From CAXXOK01 sp001604115 (GTDB lineage: Bacteria > Bacillota > Clostridia > Christensenellales > Aristaeellaceae): a stretch of 64,000 bases of DNA. The stretch covers positions 1 to 64,000 of the forward strand of contig JAYFOV010000022.1 of NCBI GenBank assembly GCA_034928535.1, given 5' to 3'. Position 1 is the first letter of the stretch; the number at the start of each line of letters is the position of its first letter. Below are positions 7,914-16,426 of this stretch, in pieces. The notes under the pieces are model-generated. The model ran no database searches. It was not told where the DNA came from and worked only from the letters and a program-made list of their open reading frames with translations. A program made the position numbers and the translations under genes.

Positions 7914-8621
7914 TCAGTTTGCATAGATGATATCATCCCGCAAGCGGTAAATCGTTGCACCGCGTGTCTTTTGACAAAATGCGTCCACAAACCATTCGAT
8001 TTCTTTTTCTTCGTTGAATTGTACCAACGCATAACGCTCGCCTTTGCGTTTTTCGCCCTTCATGTTGGAGTCCGTCCAGCGGATGGTTTTGTTTTCCGGA
8101 TCATAGTTCGCCATAATCACCATGCTATGCGCACCCACGCCATAATAGTAATTGGCTGACATTTGAAAAAAATCCCCGCGTTCTGCCTGCATCATGAATT
8201 CCCGCGCTATCTGGCGGTTTTCATCGGCGCTCAGGCTCTCGTCATACTTAAATGATGCCGCTTCATAAAAGGGATTTCCCTCGGCTGCGCTCACATCTTT
8301 CCATACGATGCCATAGGCAAAATCAACGCACTCCGCTTTGGGCAGGTTATCCGGTATCACCAGCGGAACATCGGGGTATTCCGCCATGCGATACCGATCC
8401 CGGCTCTGCCTGAACAAATACACAGTATAATTTTTGCACACATAAATGTCACTTGCATATTGCGCGCGTTGCAGGCGACCATCTGCCTTGGTAAACACCG
8501 CTTCTGCAGTGGCAATGATATCATCAATAAACGCATCCCGCGCTGTTTCCTCGGCTACGCCAGCCAAGCCTACGCTCAGCAACACGCTCATACACAGCAC
8601 TATGCTCAACAGTTTTTTCAT
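7914..8621 (-). CDS. Secreted papain-like (NlpC/P60- or CHAP-like) protein, function unassigned
   Basis: 235 residues with a clear signal peptide (MKK, hydrophobic core to about residue 20, cleavage near AGVAEE). Two candidate nucleophiles are visible, C62 in YVCKNYTVYLF and C98 in AECVDFAYG. H165 (VGAHSMVIM) and D184/N186 (WTDSNM) stand where the His and the polar third residue of papain-like amidases lie. I therefore read it as a secreted Cys peptidase or amidase fold, but I do not recognise a named family. ATG at 8621 is preceded by a good AGGAGG. It is the last gene downstream of DUF4956 and VTC genes, suggesting that it acts on the cell surface in the same process. Confidence 0.6.
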   Translation of the reverse strand: MKKLLSIVLCMSVLLSVGLAGVAEETARDAFIDDIIATAEAVFTKADGRLQRAQYASDIYVCKNYTVYLFRQSRDRYRMAEYPDVPLVIPDNLPKAECVDFAYGIVWKDVSAAEGNPFYEAASFKYDESLSADENRQIAREFMMQAERGDFFQMSANYYYGVGAHSMVIMANYDPENKTIRWTDSNMKGEKRKGERYALVQFNEEKEIEWFVDAFCQKTRGATIYRLRDDIIYAN

Positions 8622-8669
8622 AATAACCTCCTGACGCTGCACCCGGTGGGATGGCGGCAGCAGCGTCCC

Positions 8670-9377
8670 TCATTCAAATCCTTCATAGCGCCTGCACCAC
8701 ACATACTTGGATATGGCGCTGTTTTGTGCGCTATGAACATATGTACACAGCAAATCGCGAATAAACGGTGGTAAAACCCGGTTAAACTTGACTTCCAGAA
8801 TCATATCCTCCCGATCGAAGGGCGAAATGGTCGGCACATAAGGATTAAACAAATCATGGGAACCCAGCCCACTGCGCAGCTGCTTATCAAAGGTAATGCG
8901 CACTTCCTCCAAAGGATGCAGGTACGCTTCGCGCACATAATCCACCAGCACAACAGGCCGCAGGAGGTTCAGCGTCATTTCGCGGAACATATCCTGCAGC
9001 AGTCCGCTGCGGGTGCGCTCCAAACCGGTTGGATCCCCCGCAATGAGCTGTTCTGCCAGCAACTTCGGAATCGCAATGGAACGCTTGGAGATTAGGTTGC
9101 CCACTTTGGTTTTGCATTCCATACGGATGAGCCGATCCGAAAAATTGTAGATCCGTATGCGGTATTTATCACGGTTTTTCACACCGTTCAACTTGTCCAG
9201 CAGGGCTGCGTTGTTGTATGTATCAAAGTAAAGAGAACGAATGTGGTACTCGTTGTGTTCCGGATCGCCATTGGGATCGCGTTCCAGCACCTGATCCAGC
9301 GCATGGGATAGCAGGTGGTACTCCATGGTGGAAATATAAAACTTCAGCTCATGGCGAAGCGGTACCGCTATGGGCAC
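8670..9377 (-). CDS. VTC-domain protein, polyphosphate polymerase-like
   Basis: 235 residues, a single VTC domain of the triphosphate-tunnel (CYTH) type. In yeast Vtc4 this fold makes polyphosphate from ATP; bacterial VTC-domain proteins are annotated as polyphosphate polymerase-like, often without proof. Charged residues expected to line the tunnel are present: RHELKF (R8, E10, K12), RSLYFDT (R47, D52), KYRIRIYN (R73, R75), ECKTKVGN (E87, K89, K91), KRS, and a late EVKFN. There is no membrane segment, so it probably works with the membrane protein encoded just upstream (32 nt). The start is GTG at 9377, 9 nt after AGGAGG. Confidence 0.85.
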   Translation of the reverse strand: MPIAVPLRHELKFYISTMEYHLLSHALDQVLERDPNGDPEHNEYHIRSLYFDTYNNAALLDKLNGVKNRDKYRIRIYNFSDRLIRMECKTKVGNLISKRSIAIPKLLAEQLIAGDPTGLERTRSGLLQDMFREMTLNLLRPVVLVDYVREAYLHPLEEVRITFDKQLRSGLGSHDLFNPYVPTISPFDREDMILEVKFNRVLPPFIRDLLCTYVHSAQNSAISKYVWCRRYEGFE

Positions 9378-9409
9378 GCACAGCCGCCTCCTTTCCCCTA
9401 TGCCTGACT

Positions 9410-10108
9410 TTACGCGCCGACTTCACTCTGGCAGGCCACCAACGTTGCATCATGAACCCCGTCAATGTCCAAGAGGCGGGTCACGATTTCGTGGCGCTCG
9501 TTAAGCCGAACTTCATACGTCATTTCCGCACCGGCACGTGTCAGGGACTTGCTGCGCAACTTGAATGTCTTTACCGAGCGGCGAAGCTCCGCGGTGATGG
9601 CCTGCTCGCTATACTCATCAAAATGCACCACCAAGAGGTAGGCATTGGGGTTTGCAAACTGGACAAAGGCCAGCACAAACATCATGACGCCAATGCAGAG
9701 CACCACGATCAGCGCAATCAGGTGCAGCCCTGCGCCCAGCAAAATGCCCATGGTGAGCGCCCAGAACATATAAGCTGTATCCATGGGATCTTTGACGGCC
9801 GTACGAAAACGGACGATCGACAACGCGCCAACCATACCCATGGATAGCGCAATGTCACTCTTGATGCACATGACCACCGGAGTGGTGATGAGCGTGAGCA
9901 TGATCAGCGTAATGGAGAAGCTTGGGCTATACAGCACACCGCGGTATGTCTTTTTATAGACCAGGGCGATGATCGACCCTACCACAAAGCCAAGCCCCAG
10001 AGAGATGAACAGATCGCTTGGAACGATGGATTTGAACTGTGCCGCCAACCCTGTGGCGGATATGATACTTGCTGCGCTTGTGCTTTGGATCAGGGCTGCA
10101 AAACTCAT
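9410..10108 (-). CDS. DUF4956 membrane protein
   Basis: 232 residues with three to four hydrophobic helices in the first 140 residues (IISLGLGF..., SFSITLIMLTLITTPVVM, MFWALTMGILLGAGLHLIALIVVLCIGVMMF) and a soluble ferredoxin-like C-terminal part. The motif RFRTAVKDPMDTAYMFWAL is the DUF4956 signature. Function is unknown, but the family co-occurs with VTC and CotH proteins and may hold the polymer-making enzyme at the membrane. A very strong promoter (TTGACA-17-TATGAT) lies just upstream, so this gene starts its own transcript with VTC and the secreted protein. Shine-Dalgarno AAGGAGGAG. Confidence 0.85.
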   Translation of the reverse strand: MSFAALIQSTSAASIISATGLAAQFKSIVPSDLFISLGLGFVVGSIIALVYKKTYRGVLYSPSFSITLIMLTLITTPVVMCIKSDIALSMGMVGALSIVRFRTAVKDPMDTAYMFWALTMGILLGAGLHLIALIVVLCIGVMMFVLAFVQFANPNAYLLVVHFDEYSEQAITAELRRSVKTFKLRSKSLTRAGAEMTYEVRLNERHEIVTRLLDIDGVHDATLVACQSEVGA

Positions 10109-10140
10109 GTTGGAAACTCCTCCTTGGTGCGACTTTGATA

Positions 10141-10169
10141 ATCATAAACAGTCACCGCGGCTTTGTCAA
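10141..10169 (-). promoter_or_regulatory. Strong SigA promoter for DUF4956-VTC-papain-like genes
   Basis: Minus strand TTGACA (10164-10169), 17-nt spacer, TATGAT (10141-10146). It is 32 nt upstream of the DUF4956 start and lies after the CotH stop, showing that the three downstream genes can be expressed without cotH. Confidence 0.8.
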
Positions 10170-10171
10170 GC

Positions 10172-10214
10172 AAGGCAATCCAGTTGGATGCGCTGCATCC
10201 GTGTCAGGATTGCC
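10172..10214 (-). other. Branched hairpin between cotH and the internal promoter
   Basis: Outer arms AGGCAATCC and GGATTGCCT enclose a small inner hairpin GGATGC/GCATCC. It lies right after cotH, with no U-tract, so it may weakly end the cotH transcript or protect its 3' end. Confidence 0.4.
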
Positions 10215-10228
10215 TGCCGCGGGGTACC

Positions 10229-13200
10229 TTAACCCCACTTTTTGCCCTCTGTAAAGATGGCATCCTCGGGCAACTCGGGTTTTTCGCCAAAATATTGCCG
10301 CATCTGCTCATCCGTCAAGGTCAGCCGCTCCTGAACCATTTCGTAGAAATACCGGGGACGCTTTTTGAGCACATTGCGCGTATAGTTCAAGCGGGTGTTC
10401 CAGTACCGCAAGGCACCTTCCGGCGTGGTAGGCGAATCGACATTGATCGCCTTGTCGTTTTCCTCCGCCCACCGGGCAAAATGCATGGGCATTTCCGGTG
10501 CCAACGTGTCTGCCATCGCGTTGTATATCTCCAGCATTTTCTCAGTGGTAAAAAACTGATACATCTCGCCAAGCCTGGTCAGGAATTTGTGCTGCATATC
10601 CTTGTTTTCCAAAAGTTTACGGATCAGGGTATTGTCGATCTTCTGTTCGCCTGCGCCGGTTTCCTTCAGGTAACTGGTCATGCTGTCAAATCCGCTGCGA
10701 AACAGCCCGTAATCCGCATCATAGAAAATCCAGCGCCATTTGCTGCCCTCTTTGTGCAGTTTGTAAAAGCGGATGTTACCAGGATCGGAGTTGCCAAAGA
10801 ACATTTCCAGCGCCATATAGTCAAAGTAATTGTCTACATCAATGTTATCCAGAATGTACTGCAGATCGCTTTCGCTGGTACCTGGCGAGCTGGCTTTCAC
10901 GCGCTTGATCATCGCCGAATACTCTTTAGAGGAACCAAAAACCAGTTTTCCGCTGGCTTCCAGCACATCCATGTTGTTTGCTTCGGTCAGGTCCAACCCT
11001 TCATGCTGCGCCACAAAGTAACGGTCTGCGCGTTCCCGCAGGTTATAATGCCCCCAATACTTTCCATTCAGGTACACCACCACAGGGCGGGTGGCCTGAT
11101 GGATCACGGTGGAAGGGATTTCTGCCTGTGCGTTAAAGGCATCAATGAGGCGGCTTTGATAGCTGTCGTTCATACGTGTCCATACATTATCATTGCCGCT
11201 GTTGCGCAGAACGATGTTTTTGAAAGCGGTAAAAGGACGGTCCTCAAACAGCGCTGCTTCAAAAAACTTTGCGCCATACTTGGCTTTGGCGCGTACTTTG
11301 AAGGTCTTTTGGGGCATATCCAGGCTATACTGACCCTGCAGGCCAAACTCCATCCCCTGGCTGATGGATTGCGTGCCGTCCTTCATATAAATCTCGATAT
11401 ATCCCGCGCGCATGATCTTGCCAAATTCACGGTACACGGTGTTTTGAAAGGGTATTCCCTTACTTTTGTCTACATTTTCGCCCACGGTCAGCATGCCGGT
11501 TTCGGCATTCCACAACTCGTTGGGATCGGATACAAGGCTCACGATCGGGAAAGAATGATACACGTTGGGCAGATAGGTCTGCGTGATGGTCTCACTGGGT
11601 TGCAGCATTCCTTCGGGGTCAAAGGCGCGTGCGCGGAGCACTGTGACGCGGCTGATGTCAAACACATCGCCCGCATGATAGGCAGTGGATGCCTCGGTCG
11701 GGATAGAACCATCCAGCGAGTAAAAGACCGTCATGTCTTTAGGCACGTGGATCGATACCTGCACCGAGCCTTTATATTCGCCGCCCCTTTGGGAGAAGGA
11801 CGGGTTGCTTGCATAGCCATAATATCCCGTTGGGTTTGCCGCACCGGGCGTGGGCGTGTCATAATAATAAAAACCGGCGTACCCCGCGGTGCGCCCATAG
11901 CTGTGGTCGGTCGGGATCAGCGAAAGCGGCAGGCGATCCAACACCCGTCCGCTTGGGTCACAAAAAGAAATCGTCTCCCCGCCTGCGCGGGCGATACTGA
12001 AGTTGGTGTGCAATTCGTAATAGGTGCTCAAAGCCGCATTGCCATCCAGCATTATAACCTTATACTCCCCCGGCGCAATGGCAATTCCCTGAGGGAATTG
12101 CCATTTGCGCGGGCGTTTCAGGTTGTCGCTCAGGCCATAAAAGCTTAAATCGACACTCTCGTTGGATGCGTTGTACAGTTCTACATAGTCGCAGGGCACC
12201 GCAGAAGTACCGAGGATGACCGTATCATTGGAGGCCATTACTTCACTGATGTATACGCCGGTCGGGTTGAAGGCGCGAATCATCTCATCAGTTTTGCTTT
12301 GGCCATTGGCATCATTGGGCTGCCCGGGTGTTGCCAGGCTGAAGAACGTCCATGCGCCAGTCTTGTCACGGCCAACGGAGTAATCCACCGGCACATTTTC
12401 AATGGAAACACGGTCCACCAGACGGCCGTTAGTATCGCTGAGCACGATAGTCTCCCGCTCTGCACTGACGGCAAAGTTGGTGTGCGGAACGCCGTTTTGT
12501 CGCAGCTTATCTTTACCGCTGCAAAACACCAGATAGTAGCCATTGGGTGCGATGGTCGCAGATTCCGGAAAACGCCACTTGAGTGGGCGGTTTTCCTTAT
12601 CACTGAGGTAATAGCCGGAAAGGGAGATCGTTTCATTGGTGGTGTTGCGAAGCTCAATCCAGTCCACGATCTCATTATCCTCATCCGGGATGCCCACTTT
12701 GGGGTCAGGGCATACTTCATTGATGATCAACGCTCCGCTGCGTGTCGCGTTCTGCGCGCGGTAGGCCACAAATCCATCTTCGGAATTTTCAAAGCCGGGG
12801 CTGTAATAGTCAGTAAGTTCATATTTTTTCTGACCGTTTTCATCCGTGCCCATCAAGGCGAAGCTTTGATCGGCCGTCATGGTAGGCGTCACAACTTCAT
12901 CAATCAGATACATTTCCGGGTCATACATATAGATATGCGTGCCCACGGAAGAAATCTTGAACTTGCCATGGAACGGTAGCGTCGGATCAAGTTGGTACCG
13001 GTTATCCGCAAAGACGATCACACGCTCCCCGGCCTTAAGCATGTAGGAAGGGAACGGAAACGTGATCCGATCCGTCCGGTTGGTGAGCATCACGCCCTCC
13101 ATATTCAGATCGGCGCCTGTGCCGTTGTAAATCTCCAGCCAATCGCTAAACGAGCCTGTTTCATCCGGCACGGCGGACGAATTGGCCGCCATGACCTCAC

Positions 13201-13390
13201 TGATGACCAGACCATCGTACTGCGTCCGCCCGATATGCTTGCCAGACTCCTTTGGCAACACAAAGTACATGATGCCCAGCAACACCACAAACAATACCAG
13301 CAACGGCAAAACCGAAGCGGCACGGGTCTTGCGCTTGCGTGGCGTATAGTCCTTTGTGGGCCGGTGCTGCTGTGGCGTGTTATGCTGCAT
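10229..13390 (-). CDS. Membrane-anchored CotH-family kinase with three lamin-tail domains
   Basis: 1053 residues: a short basic cytosolic start, one membrane helix (about 28-45), then an extracellular part. Three lamin-tail (LTD) domains follow, each opening with a [IV]-[SN]-E-V motif (VISEVMAANSS about 60, IINEVCPDP about 220, YISEVMASND about 375); then a chitobiase-type beta domain (about 525-595, VFYSLDGSIPT) and a CotH domain to the end. CotH features seen are RNSGNDNVWTRMNDSY, VYLNGKYWGHYNLRERAD, DVDNYFDYMALEMFFGNSD and WRWIFYDADYGLFR. CotH proteins are atypical kinases; B. subtilis CotH phosphorylates spore-coat proteins. Here it is upstream of DUF4956 and VTC genes, the standard neighbourhood. 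A surface-protein kinase or glutamylase activity is plausible; the substrate is unknown. Confidence 0.88.
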   Translation of the reverse strand: MQHNTPQQHRPTKDYTPRKRKTRAASVLPLLVLFVVLLGIMYFVLPKESGKHIGRTQYDGLVISEVMAANSSAVPDETGSFSDWLEIYNGTGADLNMEGVMLTNRTDRITFPFPSYMLKAGERVIVFADNRYQLDPTLPFHGKFKISSVGTHIYMYDPEMYLIDEVVTPTMTADQSFALMGTDENGQKKYELTDYYSPGFENSEDGFVAYRAQNATRSGALIINEVCPDPKVGIPDEDNEIVDWIELRNTTNETISLSGYYLSDKENRPLKWRFPESATIAPNGYYLVFCSGKDKLRQNGVPHTNFAVSAERETIVLSDTNGRLVDRVSIENVPVDYSVGRDKTGAWTFFSLATPGQPNDANGQSKTDEMIRAFNPTGVYISEVMASNDTVILGTSAVPCDYVELYNASNESVDLSFYGLSDNLKRPRKWQFPQGIAIAPGEYKVIMLDGNAALSTYYELHTNFSIARAGGETISFCDPSGRVLDRLPLSLIPTDHSYGRTAGYAGFYYYDTPTPGAANPTGYYGYASNPSFSQRGGEYKGSVQVSIHVPKDMTVFYSLDGSIPTEASTAYHAGDVFDISRVTVLRARAFDPEGMLQPSETITQTYLPNVYHSFPIVSLVSDPNELWNAETGMLTVGENVDKSKGIPFQNTVYREFGKIMRAGYIEIYMKDGTQSISQGMEFGLQGQYSLDMPQKTFKVRAKAKYGAKFFEAALFEDRPFTAFKNIVLRNSGNDNVWTRMNDSYQSRLIDAFNAQAEIPSTVIHQATRPVVVYLNGKYWGHYNLRERADRYFVAQHEGLDLTEANNMDVLEASGKLVFGSSKEYSAMIKRVKASSPGTSESDLQYILDNIDVDNYFDYMALEMFFGNSDPGNIRFYKLHKEGSKWRWIFYDADYGLFRSGFDSMTSYLKETGAGEQKIDNTLIRKLLENKDMQHKFLTRLGEMYQFFTTEKMLEIYNAMADTLAPEMPMHFARWAEENDKAINVDSPTTPEGALRYWNTRLNYTRNVLKKRPRYFYEMVQERLTLTDEQMRQYFGEKPELPEDAIFTEGKKWG

Positions 13391-13437
13391 CCGGTCTGTT
13401 TCCCCCTCTACTGTTCTTGGTCGCGTCAGGACACCCC

Positions 13438-13465
13438 ATTATAGCACAAACCCGAACACAAGCAA
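13438..13465 (-). promoter_or_regulatory. Probable promoter for cotH
   Basis: Minus strand TTGCTT (13460-13465), 16-nt spacer, TATAAT (13438-13443), about 45 nt before the cotH start. Confidence 0.55.
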
Positions 13466-13500
13466 ACAGGCTTTGCCGTGTCCTTGCCGCGCCAACCTGT

Positions 13501-13549
13501 AAAAAAACCGTCCGATCCCGCTGTACTCGGTTGCAGGATCGGACGGTTT
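13501..13549 (-). terminator. Intrinsic terminator of pyrG
   Basis: A 14-bp perfect stem (13505-13518 with 13536-13549, AAACCGTCCGATCC) followed on the minus strand by seven T. It lies directly after the CTP synthase stop and separates it from cotH. Confidence 0.9.
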
Positions 13550-13566
13550 GAAAGCAGATGATCTGC

Positions 13567-15180
13567 TCAGGTTTCAGATGCCACGCCACTGATTTGTTTC
13601 GCAGTATGGATCAGCGTCTGAAACAGTGGATGCGGCCTGCCGGGGCGGGAACGATATTCCGGATGGTAGACCACCCCAATGTAAAACGGATGCCCTGCCA
13701 ATTCAAATGCCTCGGGATAGCCATCCGGCACACTGGTACCCACCATGGCAAAGCCTACGCCGGCCAATGGCTCCAGATAGGATGGGTTGACCTCATAACG
13801 GTTGCTGTGGCGCTCATGGATATGTTCCGTGCCGTAGAGCGTTTGGATCTTGCCATTTGAGAGCAGCACATCCTCACCGCCCATGCGGGTCGCGCTTCGG
13901 CTGTCATTGTGGCAGATCCTGTCCTCCGGGATACGCACGATGGGGTTTTCGGTTTGCGGATCGACCTCCGTAGTATTGGCGCCATCGATGCCCAGCAGAT
14001 TGCGGGCTGCTTCCACCACAGTCAGCTGCATGCCAAACCCAATGGCCAGGAAGGGCACGCGATTTTCCCGCGCATAGCGTGCGGCCACCATCATGCCATC
14101 GGTACCGCGGTCTCCGTAGCCGCCGGGCACCACAATCGCCTGATAACCACCCAGCATTTCCCCCACAGTGTCTGGCACGATCGCCTCGCTGTTCACCGGA
14201 ACCACATCAACCAGCACATCCTCGGCCAGACCGGCATGGTGCAGCGCTTCTGTCACAGAAAGGTATGCGTCCGGAACGGTAACGTATTTGCCCACCAACG
14301 CCACGCGCACTTTGCGCTCAAGCCCGCGCAGGTGCTGCGCCATCGCTTTCCAGCTTTCCAGATCGGCCGGATGGTTTTCCAGCCCAAGCTCGGCCAGTAC
14401 ACACTTGGCCAGGCCTTCTTTTTCAAGCATCAGGGGAACATCCAGCAGGCAACTGACATCCAAGTTTTGAATCACATTGCCTGCCTTGACATTGCAAAAC
14501 AGGGCGATTTTTTCTTTTGCTTCGGTGTGCATGGGTACTTCCGTGCGGCAAACGATCACATCAGGCTGGATGCCCACAGAGCGCAGTTCCTTGACGCTGT
14601 TTTGCGTCGGCTTGGTCTTCAGCTCGCCTGCTGTAACAATGTAAGGCATCAGCGTTACATGGATATAGCAACAATCCTCCGGTCGCTCACATTCCCAGCG
14701 CATCTGGCGAATGGCTTCCAGATAGACCGCGGATTCCATATCCCCTACGGTGCCGCCGATTTCCACGATCTGTATATCCGCGCCGGCACTGGCGGCCGCC
14801 TCACGGATGCAACGCTTGATTTCGTTGGCAACATGCGGTATCGCCTGAATGGTGGAGCCGCGGTATTCGCCTTGCAGCTCGCGCTCGATCAGCCGCCGGT
14901 GGATCTTGCCCGTGGTAACGCTCGCATCGCCGTGAAGGGTCACATCCACAAAGCGCTCAAAGTGCCCCAAATCCAGATCGGTCGCCGTACCATCCTCGGT
15001 GATGAATGCTTCGCCGTGCTCCAGCGGGCTCAAGAAACCAGGTTCTACATTATAATACAGGTCCAGCTTTTGAAGGCTCACGCGGTAGCCGCGCGCCTTG
15101 AGCAGCATCCCCAATGATGCAGCCGTGATGCCCTTGCCCAGCGAGGAGACTACGCCGCCGGTAATGAATACATACTTCAT
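13567..15180 (-). CDS. pyrG: CTP synthase with a degenerate glutaminase site (Cys to Gly)
   Basis: Converts UTP to CTP using ATP and ammonia, normally taken from glutamine. 537 residues, full length. The synthetase half keeps SSLGKG, QKLD, the metal-binding EIGGTVGDMES and ELKTKPTQ, but differs from the near-invariant core at several points (KLDLYYNVEPGFL for KLDPYINVDPGTM, DGTATD for DGAETD). In the GATase half the motif G-I-C-L-G-M-Q reads A-I-G-F-G-M-Q: the nucleophile is Gly381 (codon GGG, 14038-14040). His506 and Glu508 of the triad (HPEY) and the oxyanion region (GGYGDRG) remain. ATG 15180 follows AAAGGAG. It may be ammonia-dependent, or a paralogue of a normal pyrG elsewhere. Confidence 0.92.
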   Translation of the reverse strand: MKYVFITGGVVSSLGKGITAASLGMLLKARGYRVSLQKLDLYYNVEPGFLSPLEHGEAFITEDGTATDLDLGHFERFVDVTLHGDASVTTGKIHRRLIERELQGEYRGSTIQAIPHVANEIKRCIREAAASAGADIQIVEIGGTVGDMESAVYLEAIRQMRWECERPEDCCYIHVTLMPYIVTAGELKTKPTQNSVKELRSVGIQPDVIVCRTEVPMHTEAKEKIALFCNVKAGNVIQNLDVSCLLDVPLMLEKEGLAKCVLAELGLENHPADLESWKAMAQHLRGLERKVRVALVGKYVTVPDAYLSVTEALHHAGLAEDVLVDVVPVNSEAIVPDTVGEMLGGYQAIVVPGGYGDRGTDGMMVAARYARENRVPFLAIGFGMQLTVVEAARNLLGIDGANTTEVDPQTENPIVRIPEDRICHNDSRSATRMGGEDVLLSNGKIQTLYGTEHIHERHSNRYEVNPSYLEPLAGVGFAMVGTSVPDGYPEAFELAGHPFYIGVVYHPEYRSRPGRPHPLFQTLIHTAKQISGVASET

Positions 15181-15213
15181 GCTGTTGCGCTCCTTTGCCA
15201 TCTGCTTGGTTCA

Positions 15214-15243
15214 ATTGTAGGGTCACCGAGGTTGCTTTGTCAA
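15214..15243 (-). promoter_or_regulatory. Promoter for pyrG
   Basis: Minus strand TTGACA (15238-15243), 18-nt spacer, TACAAT (15214-15219). It overlaps the stop codon of the metallo-hydrolase gene, so pyrG can be transcribed independently of the upstream genes. Confidence 0.7.
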
Positions 15244-15899
15244 GGTGTTACGGCCGCTGCTGTTACACTCAGCAACAGCACGGGCGGCCGTTGAAGGATG
15301 TCCCCTGCGGTGATGCGGCACAGCGGCATTGCGGCCGCATCAGACTTCATGCAAAGTAAAAATGGTTTCTCTGTGGTAATGGGCATAGCCTGACTATAGG
15401 ATGTTTGGTAATGCATGGGAATGGTAACGCGCGCTTGCAGACGGTGCACATTGGCGGCGGCGGTCTGCGCGTCCGTTGTATAGGTTCTGCCCACTGGCGT
15501 TAAAAGCACATCCGGTGTGCCGATGGCAGCACTTTGTTCATCGGTAAGCAGATGGCCCAGATCCCCCAAGTGCACGATGCGCAATCCCTCCGCCTCAATG
15601 ATAAAAACGGTATTATCACCGCGCTTTGCACCGCCGACCTCATCATGCTTGGTGGGAATACCTGTGATGCGCAACCCCGGAAATGGAGTATGCACACCCA
15701 CCCGATCCACGATCACAGGCGTGCCGCCTACCATGGAAACCGCATCGTGATCATGGTGATGGTGGCTGATGGTCACCACATCCGCCGGAATGGTTTGCAA
15801 TGGATAGTCGTAAAATACGCCATACGGATCGGTCAGTATGGTCCGTCCGCTGTCCAGTTCAAACGTAAAGAGCGAGTGCCCATAAAACCGAATCACCAT
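15240..15899 (-). CDS. Metallo-beta-lactamase-fold hydrolase (UlaG/UPF0173-like)
   Basis: 219 residues, cytosolic. The zinc motif is HHHHDHD (the H-x-H-x-D-H core); downstream TKHDEVGG, the metal-binding LGDLGH and a final IPMHYQT complete the set seen in UlaG-like and UPF0173 proteins. Substrate not predictable. ATG at 15899 is 8 nt after AAAGGAGG and overlaps the stop of the preceding orphan gene by 7 nt, so the two are coupled. Confidence 0.8.
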   Translation of the reverse strand: MVIRFYGHSLFTFELDSGRTILTDPYGVFYDYPLQTIPADVVTISHHHHDHDAVSMVGGTPVIVDRVGVHTPFPGLRITGIPTKHDEVGGAKRGDNTVFIIEAEGLRIVHLGDLGHLLTDEQSAAIGTPDVLLTPVGRTYTTDAQTAAANVHRLQARVTIPMHYQTSYSQAMPITTEKPFLLCMKSDAAAMPLCRITAGDILQRPPVLLLSVTAAAVTP

Positions 15900-16426
15900 A
15901 GGCTTGCCTCCTTTGTGGTACTGCGCAGCCATTGATCCAGCAGCCCTGCCCCGGATGCGGGCAGCGGTTGCCCCTCGCGCAACCGTTGGGCACACTCCTC
16001 ATGCACGCGTTGCGCGGCGCTGCATAGCCCCGCCGAATGGTTTGTATTCTTGAGCAGCACGCGCAGGGGCGCCCTCGGTTGTTTGGATAGGGGCGATGGA
16101 TGTGCGGCCAGCAGGCGTCCCAGCATATAGGCAGGCCACAGGGCATCCGTTTCAGGAAACCTAGCGGAAAAACCGAATGCTTGCTTTTCTGCCATCCATT
16201 GCTGCCAGCGATCTTCCGACCAATCGATGCACAGCATGCACCCTGGCGTTTCCCATGCAAAAAAGCCGTTATTATGAAGAATCTTGCAGCGCTCCCAAAG
16301 AGCATCCTTGCCTATTCTGCGCGGGGCATCGCTCACAAACATAGCTTCCGCCATGTTGGCAACCTTCACAAAGGCCTTATCTTGAAAGAGGCCTGCAAGA
16401 AAACGCACATCATGCGAAAGGTTCAT
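15893..16426 (-). CDS. Protein of unknown function, 177 residues
   Basis: I do not recognise a family. The protein is soluble, with no signal peptide or membrane helix; it has several Cys and Trp residues (LCIDWSEDRWQQWM) and an aromatic patch (NNGFFAWETPGCMLCIDW). It looks like a genuine gene: its ATG overlaps the stop of the DUF1934 gene by four bases, and its end overlaps the metallo-hydrolase start by seven. The shared transcript suggests a common role, not identified. Confidence 0.65.
   Translation of the reverse strand: MNLSHDVRFLAGLFQDKAFVKVANMAEAMFVSDAPRRIGKDALWERCKILHNNGFFAWETPGCMLCIDWSEDRWQQWMAEKQAFGFSARFPETDALWPAYMLGRLLAAHPSPLSKQPRAPLRVLLKNTNHSAGLCSAAQRVHEECAQRLREGQPLPASGAGLLDQWLRSTTKEASLW

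Noticed and set aside
10163..12148. Very long plus-strand open frame (over 600 codons) opposite cotH
   Set aside because: It lies entirely antisense to a protein with recognisable lamin-tail and CotH domains, has no Shine-Dalgarno or family look, and results from codon bias of the real gene.
13909..15117. Plus-strand open frame opposite pyrG
   Set aside because: Shadow of the CTP synthase gene.
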